The translations under genes were made by a program, and so were the position numbers. A DNA stretch of 64,000 nucleotides from Gossypium raimondii (Eukaryota > Streptophyta > Magnoliopsida > Malvales > Malvaceae), in the NCBI RefSeq assembly GCF_025698545.1, contig NC_068576.1, positions 1,743,501 through 1,807,500 of the forward strand, given 5' to 3'. Below the pieces are notes generated by a model. It was given only the letters and a program-made list of their open reading frames with translations. It had not been told where the DNA came from and made no database searches. Below are positions 57,442 to 64,000 of this stretch, in pieces (the first letter of the stretch is position 1; the number at the start of each line of letters is the position of its first letter).

Positions 57442-60400
57442 ATGGCGGAGGTCGGCGCCGGCAGCGGCGGAAGTTCATCTTCGAGGAGAGAAGAGATTAA
57501 TGGCGCTGGATTATCTTCGATGGACTCTTTAGAATCTCGTTGGGTGTTCCAAGATGAGGACGATTCTGAGATCGATGACGAGGAAGATGACGACGACTAT
57601 GACGATGCGCCGCATCTTGCTGGAGTAGATTCCGATGACGAGGATACTCAGGATCAGCGCTTGATTCGCACTGGACCACGCATCGATTCCTTCGATGTTG
57701 AAGCTCTCGAAGTCCCCGGTGCACCAAGAAGTGATTATGAGGTACATTGTCGTTTCGTTTTCAGATTTACTTGCTTGACACACTTTTATTATGCTAATCT
57801 AATAGAACTATTGGCTGACTGTAATTTGAGAATTTGGAATTCAATTGGTTTTTACTTTGGTATCTTTGAGGAGTACTTCTTATTTTTTAATTTGTTTGGT
57901 TGTGCGGGAAGTTAATAATTTCTTCTTTGGTAAGTCAAGCTTCAATAGTATGTTGGCAGAAAGAATTATGGTTTTAGTCTAGGTTAATGAATGAATGAAA
58001 TGAAACCCTTGACATTATGAGTATTTAGTGATCTCAGTTGTTAAATATATAATTTAAGGTAATAAAATTACAGCCTATTTTGGACAGAAATCTGGACTGA
58101 GGTAAGTTATGGCTGTATTTCTATATAATGCATTAATTCAGGCTGAGTTATTTACTCTGAATTTGAGCCTAACCTTAGTATGCTTTTCAAGATAATTAAT
58201 AAATAAAGTTTGCGAGGCAACTGTGACTTTGTTTTGGAAACATTACATACTTCCTTCAGTCCTTCCAACATCTGCCATTCTGTTGTCTGGACTGCTTAGC
58301 ATTGTTTTATTATTGCTTTGGTTTTATTTTTTAGAAAAGCTACACATGATAAACTCAAGGAATAATTTTGTTACTTTTGACATTCCTGTTGAATTCTACC
58401 TTTCTTGCACTGTTACATTGAGTGCGAGATTGTTCTATCACTCTACCTGGTAGCAAGTCTAGATTCCATCCCGTCACTGTCCATGTGGACAGTATTTATG
58501 ATTACACTTGAATGTTTAAACTTTTATGAAAAGTCTAGATTCTATCACAAGATTATGAGGGATGCTGGTAAATTCCCTTGAATTACCATCCCAAAGGATG
58601 GGATACTCTGAAATTAATGGTGCCTTAACTAGCAGGGAGGTTGTTTTGTAGCATTACGATGACCATATGACTTTTAATGGTTTTTCATGACCTTTATTTT
58701 TCTGAAAGATCATACTTTTCTTGTTGCAAATAAAAAAGCTTGTTTCTCGTGATGTTTGTTGGATCAAGTGAAAAACTTTCTTATAGCTATCTATGATAAC
58801 CATGGTACTGGAAATAAGATAAATTTTTATTAAATTTATTCCAGGTACATTTGTTTTTATTCTCGTGTTTATATGTTCACTTAATTTTGATCTCAGGACT
58901 TTGGTATGGGGAGGAAAATAGTTCTTGCCTTTCAGACACTTGGAGTTGTATTTGGAGATGTTGGAACAAGTCCATTATATACCTTCAGTGTGATGTTTAG
59001 CAAGGCACCTATCAATGGGAATGAAGATGTTATTGGAGCATTATCACTTGTTATATACACCTTAATCTTGATCCCCCTAATCAAATATGTCCTTGTGGTT
59101 CTTTGGGCAAATGATGATGGTGAAGGTATGCTGGATTTTCCCAATCAAGACAGTATTTATGAGCTTTTATGCAGGCCTTAAACATGTGTAGAATATATAT
59201 TCCATCTTAATTGCTTCATAACTTTTCCAATTGGTTTCTTGAAGGTGGTACTTTCGCATTGTACTCATTGATTTGTCGACATGCTAAGGTCAGCCTTCTC
59301 CCAAATCAGCTACCATCAGATGCTCGCATATCAAGCTTCAGGCTAAAGGTGCCATCTGCTGAACTTGAGAGATCACTTAAAATAAAGGAGAGACTAGAGA
59401 CTTCATTGACTCTGAAAAAACTTCTTCTGGTGTTAGTGCTTGCCGGCACTTCTATGGTGATAGCTGATGGGGTTGTCACACCGGCAATGTCAGGTTTCCA
59501 TATGCTATTCTCTTGATTTTTTAATAATTGTGGTACGATTGAGTAGAGCATTGCTATACTGCTTTTGCATATTGACATTTATGTGATAACTTATGTTTAT
59601 TTTTTCTGATGTAGTGATGTCAGCTGTTGGTGGTTTAAAGGTTGGAGTTGATGCAATTGAGCAAGGTAGGTGGAATTCCCTGCTGTTATCAACATTAAGA
59701 GATCATTATTACTTTGCTTGCACTATTTAATAAAAAATCAAATGGGACTGGCTGGTCAGACCGGTTGAATTTGTAGCCCATCTAATCCAGTAATATGCTG
59801 TAAACCTGGTTTTCTCAAACCACTTAAAATCCAATTGAGCAGACAAAACCTGGATTAAATACTTATTTATTGTTTTATTACTCAAATTATTTTAAGCAGT
59901 GAGTTTCAAACCTTTAAACTATTAACTAAAGTTTATATTTATTTAATACTAAAATAACATATTAATAATATTATCTCTTTTGATTTGATCAGAGCCCCCA
60001 TCATTCAAATCCAATCCAATTTTCCATCCATTGATTTTATGCTGTTTGTTAGCTAATTCTCTCGGATAGGTTGCTTTTGTTTCTTAGTTTACCATGTTGG
60101 TGAGGAATATTTTGCGAAACTTAATTCACATGTTTAAAATTTACTTGTTCTTTGCATTTAATATCAGACCATGTTGCGGTTGACTAGCTTGTAGGTCTCC
60201 TAGGTTATTGAGTGATCCTTTGTCTAGAATTGTTTTTGTGCTATTTGTGACGATGATTTAACTTTTGCTAGACTGTAGTTTGTAAGTTGGGTTAAATCCT
60301 ACATTCTGCATGGATCTATAAACATGTTATGATGGAGCCCCATGTCTATCCCTTTTTCTTTTGCCTGCCTACCTGCCTTTAAATTTTAAGAGTTTATTTT

Positions 60401-63400
60401 CCTTTATGATTTTTGCAATATTATTACAAGTGAATTGCTAGCTTTTTGAGTTAACTTTTCTCTTTTCTTTATATGCAGATGAAGTGGTGATGATATCAGT
60501 TGCCTTTCTTGTGATTTTGTTCAGTGTACAGAAGTTTGGAACAAGTAAAGTGGGACTTGCTGTAGGCCCTGCTTTGTTCATATGGTTTTGTTCTCTAGCA
60601 GGCATTGGAATTTACAATCTTCTTAAGTATGACACCAGTGTCTTGAAGGCATTTAATCCTGTTCACATCTATTTATACTTCAAGAGGAACTCAGTTAAAG
60701 CTTGGTATGCTCTTGGCGGTTGTCTTTTATGTGCAACAGGTAACACATTAGTAAAAGATAGCTGTCATTTTATTCAAATTTCATTCATATCTTAAATATA
60801 ATTTCCGAGAGTGCTGTAGTGCAACATATTTGTCCTGCACAATAATAGCTTTGAATAAGTTTTCCTTCAAGTTATCATCTCACATTGCCCTGTACATTTT
60901 TGTTGCATCTCCTAATGCTTAATTTGCTGCAGTGGAATGTAACTCTTTAGGTGTTAGCCCAGTTAAGTTAAAAGTTATGCATTTGATTCAACTTTGATGA
61001 ATTTGACGTAGAGCATTAATGGTCATTGTATCTTATCTTTCGATGCTGTTGATGGTTTGTGTTTCAGGGTCTGAGGCAATGTTTGCAGATCTTTGCTATT
61101 TTTCGGTGCAATCAATCCAGGTAATGGAGCTAGAAAACTTGGTTACCAATCTTCTGGTTCTCATACATACTTTAATACATTATAATGACTGATGAAATTG
61201 CTAGGTTACTTCTTTTGATTTGTGTGATAGTTGGTTGTCTGCAGCTTACATTTGTTTTTCTCGTATTGCCTTGCCTATTGTTGGGTTATCTGGGTCAAGC
61301 TGCCTACCTTATTAATAATCCTAGTGGTGAAGAGCAGCCTTTCTTTTATTCAATTCCAGGTAACTTTATCATCAATGGGTAGTGGATCTCCAAATAATTG
61401 AATTCCTATTTTCTGATTTGGAACACTGTCTTGCTTGCCTTCCTCTAAATGAGAACTTTTTGGCTCCATATAGGTGGTATGTTTTGGCCAATCTTCCTCG
61501 TAGCTAATATTGCCGCTTTGATTGCCAGCCGAACTATGACAACAGCCACATTTTCATGCATAAAGCAATCAACTGCTCTTGGTTGTTTCCCTCGCCTGAA
61601 AATCGTTCATACATCTAGAAAGTTCATGGGTCAGATCTATATCCCAGTCATAAACTGGTTTTTGCTGGTAGTTTGCTTGATCGTTGTGTGCTCTATCTCC
61701 AGCATTAACGAGATTGGAAATGCATATGGTAATATTTTCTCGTAGTCTCTCTCTCTATATATTTATATATATTGCTTTCACTGACAGTATAATTTCTGTT
61801 ATCCTTGAATGAATCTGTGATGTCATTTAATTCAAAAACCTAGATTTTTTTGGTTTTACGGGGAAGATAGCTGAAACAAACTGCCAATCTTATCCGAGTT
61901 TTCTCATCTTTCTGGTTTTGGTTTTTTTTCTCAGGTATAGCAGAGCTGGGAGTCATGATGATGACAACAATTTTAGTCACCATTGTCATGCTTCTCATAT
62001 GGCAGATAAACATTGTAATTGTCCTGAGCTTTGTGATCTTTTTCCTGGGTTTGGAACTGACTTTTTTCTCCTCAGTTTTATGGAGTGTGACAGATGGAAG
62101 TTGGATAATCTTGGTTTTTGCTGTGATAATGTTTCTCATTATGTATATCTGGAATTATGGTAGCAAGCTTAAGTATGAAACTGAAGTAAAGCAAAAGCTC
62201 TCAATGGATTTGATGCGAGAATTGGGCTGCAATCTTGGGACAATTAGAGCTCCTGGCATTGGTTTGGTTTACAATGAGCTGGCAAAAGGAGTACCAGCTA
62301 TATTTGGCCATTTTCTAACTACACTCCCTGCAATCCACTCCATGATCATCTTTGTCTGCATAAAGTATGTCCCTGTTCCTATGGTGCCTCAGAGTGAAAG
62401 ATTCCTGTTCAGGCGAGTCTGCCCTAAGAGTTACCATATCTTTCGTTGCATTGCCAGGTAAGATGCTCTGGCTGGAAACCCCAAACCTGTTATCTTGCCT
62501 AACCCAGTTCCTTTTTGTGTTAGTTGGGATTTATCATCATTTCAGGTTCAATCTTTGAAGTGCAATATTTATCATAGAAACTAACTAGCATGGTAAAAAA
62601 GAGATAAATCTCAAAATTATACGAGAACTCTAGTCCAATGTGCAATGTGATAGGTGAACTTTGATTTTGTGCAATTGTATACATAAAAATTGTGATTTTA
62701 TTCAATTTTTTACAAACCACTAACTATGTGATTGATGTAACATCACTTTATGTTTACATATTACATAAACAATTGCATTATCCCACATGAAAATAAATGG
62801 ATATATTTATTTTTCTAAATTCATACAATTGTATCAAAATCAAAGTTTTAATTGTATGATTGAACCAAAATCAAAATTTTACATGTACAATTGCATCAAA
62901 TCAAAGTTTAGGTATCACATTTCGTATTAGATTAAAGTTAAGGTGTAAATTTGAGACTTATCCCTCGTTAAAATGCCACCTTGACTGGAAGTTGTCAATA
63001 TTAAACTGGCAATAAAATCGGAAAAGTAGATTATATATTACTATGCGTGCAATTCCTTCCTTTTTTTCATTTTTCTTCAGCCTTATCCCTTTCTCCATTC
63101 TCAGGTATGGTTATAAGGATGTCCGTAAAGAAAATCACCAGACATTTGAGCAGCTGCTGATCGAGAGTATTGAGAAGTTCATTCGTCGAGAAGCTCAGGA
63201 AAGGCAATTGGAAAGTGATGGCGATGAAGACACTGATAATGAAGAGGATACCTCTCTCTCAAGGGTTCTCATAGCTCCCAATGGAAGTGTTTACTCACTT
63301 GCTGTTCCACTGTTGGCTGAGTTCGGGAGCTCTAGTAATAATCCCATTTCTGAAGCAAGCACCTCAGAGGAGGTGACGGCAGATTTGCCTGTAGATCCAT

Positions 63401-63645
63401 CAATTTCTGATGCGGAGCATGGTTTAGAGAGGGAGCTATCGTTCATACGCAAAGCTAAGGAATCTGGAGTTGTTTATCTTCTTGGTCATGGAGATATTAG
63501 GGCAAGAAAGGATTCCTGGTTTATTAAGAAACTAGTTATCAATTACTTCTATGCTTTCTTGAGAAAAAATTGCAGGAGGGGCATTGCAAATTTGAGTGTG
63601 CCCCATTCGCATCTCATGCAGGTTGGCATGACTTACATGGTTTGA
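57442..63645 (+). CDS. KUP7: KUP/HAK/KT potassium transporter, KUP7 type
   Basis: Ten exons: 57442-57741, 58897-59125, 59245-59493, 59615-59665, 60479-60739, 61068-61120, 61245-61359, 61474-61728, 61935-62457 and 63105-63645. All have GT-AG borders, totalling 2577 nt and 858 residues, the length I recall for Arabidopsis KUP7. An acidic cytosolic N-terminus ([16 protein letters not shown], about 36-51) precedes TM1 with the K-transporter signature [15 protein letters not shown] (116-130). About twelve hydrophobic segments follow, with [31 protein letters not shown] and [18 protein letters not shown] as landmarks. The long C-terminal cytosolic domain ends [18 protein letters not shown], the family's usual C-terminus. 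It is a predicted plasma-membrane K+ uptake or release system. AtKUP7 works in root K+ acquisition and xylem loading, and that role is inferred here. Confidence 0.96.
62602..62963. mobile_element. MITE in KUP7 intron 9
   Basis: The left end agataaatctcaaaattata and the right end reverse-complemented (ggataagtctcaaatttaca) begin long inverted arms of about 75 bp, both passing through aatgtgata and aactttgattt. A central part carries further inverted caaaatcaaa/tttgattt blocks. It lies wholly within the 647-bp intron 62458-63104. Flanking 9-mers do not match clearly. Confidence 0.65.
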
Positions 63646-64000
63646 TGGTACATTTTTGCAAACCAAAATAAGGTGCATAATTTTTCTCACTTTGAAAAGA
63701 ACGGTTCCACAAAGGAAGATGAACATTCAGAAAGGGCCTATCTTTTCAGCTTATCTCTGATCGAAGCTGCATCGTGGAGCTCAAGTCAACTGCTAACAGT
63801 AAGTCTTAAACCTTTCTCTTGATAACGCCGGCCCCTTGAATCTGCAAATTTGTTATGGAATACTGTTTGTTTTCATTTTGTTTTGCTGATTAGGAAGTTT
63901 TGTAACGATTCTGGAGTTGCCTTTCCTTTTCCTGTATTGGTTTTTTCTCTGTTAGAAGCTGGTTCATATCAAATTAAATCTTGTTGTAATTATTGGGGCA
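63646..64000 (+). other. KUP7 3' UTR region
   Basis: Sequence after the stop is probably the 3' UTR. A possible donor aca|gtaagt at 63799 suggests a 3' UTR intron, but its acceptor and the poly(A) site are not evident before the window ends. Confidence 0.4.

Noticed and set aside
6039..63645. A functional gene cluster or biosynthetic system
   Set aside because: The six genes serve lipid signalling, phosphatase control, the clock, splicing and K+ transport, lie on both strands and are separated by many kilobases of transposons. Nothing links them in a pathway.

Overview
This is nuclear DNA from a flowering plant. Genes have many GT-AG introns, intergenic DNA is AT-rich and packed with plant LTR retrotransposons, LINEs, a Mutator-like (MULE) transposon and MITEs, and there is a short insertion of plastid DNA. 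The LTR types (for example long LTRs opening TGTAACACCC and carrying CACACGGCC-type palindromes) are ones I associate with Malvaceae, most likely cotton (Gossypium). That is an impression from repeat content, not a database result.

Six host genes can be read with complete coding sequences. (1) 6039-7361 (+): single-exon hyccin-domain protein (HYC type), a predicted subunit of the plasma-membrane PI4-kinase alpha complex. (2) 10484-12217 (-): 119-aa endosulfine/ARPP19 protein, six coding exons. (3) 23743-28171 (-): 664-aa LNK1-type circadian co-activator, seven coding exons. (4) 35900-36639 (+): 170-aa coiled-coil protein of unknown role, three exons. (5) 39009-42149 (-): 559-aa U4/U6 snRNP protein PRP4 (LACHESIS type) with WD40 repeats, five coding exons. 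(6) 57442-63645 (+): 858-aa KUP/HAK/KT potassium transporter closest to KUP7, ten exons. I derived exon borders by hand from splice sites and reading frame, and every total closes on a multiple of three. The first four genes resemble, from memory, the order of a block on Arabidopsis chromosome 5 (At5g64090-At5g64180). The genes are functionally unrelated and do not form a cluster.

The intervals are mobile DNA in several layers. 0.9-4.0 kb holds a Copia-type element with gag and protease only, in minus orientation, inserted into a tandemly duplicated host unit. 13.6-23.4 kb holds the scattered remains of a LINE broken by LTR sequence. 29.7-35.5 kb holds LTR-like DNA and a decayed Gypsy gag-protease element in minus orientation. 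45.4 kb holds plastid trnV-GAC DNA. 45.9-48.1 kb holds a second copy of the same gag-protease Copia family, plus strand. 48.1-55.9 kb holds a decayed MULE transposase gene split by two solo LTRs, each with TG...CA ends and recognisable 5-bp target duplications. Several MITEs lie close to or inside host genes (upstream of HYC, upstream of PRP4, in KUP7 intron 9, and between genes).

Nothing here amounts to a new multi-gene system. The most informative observations are the gag-protease-only Copia family seen twice with the same internal structure, the precisely dissectable nested insertions in the MULE, the recurring GC-rich palindromes in otherwise different LTRs, and the plastid-derived trnV copy.
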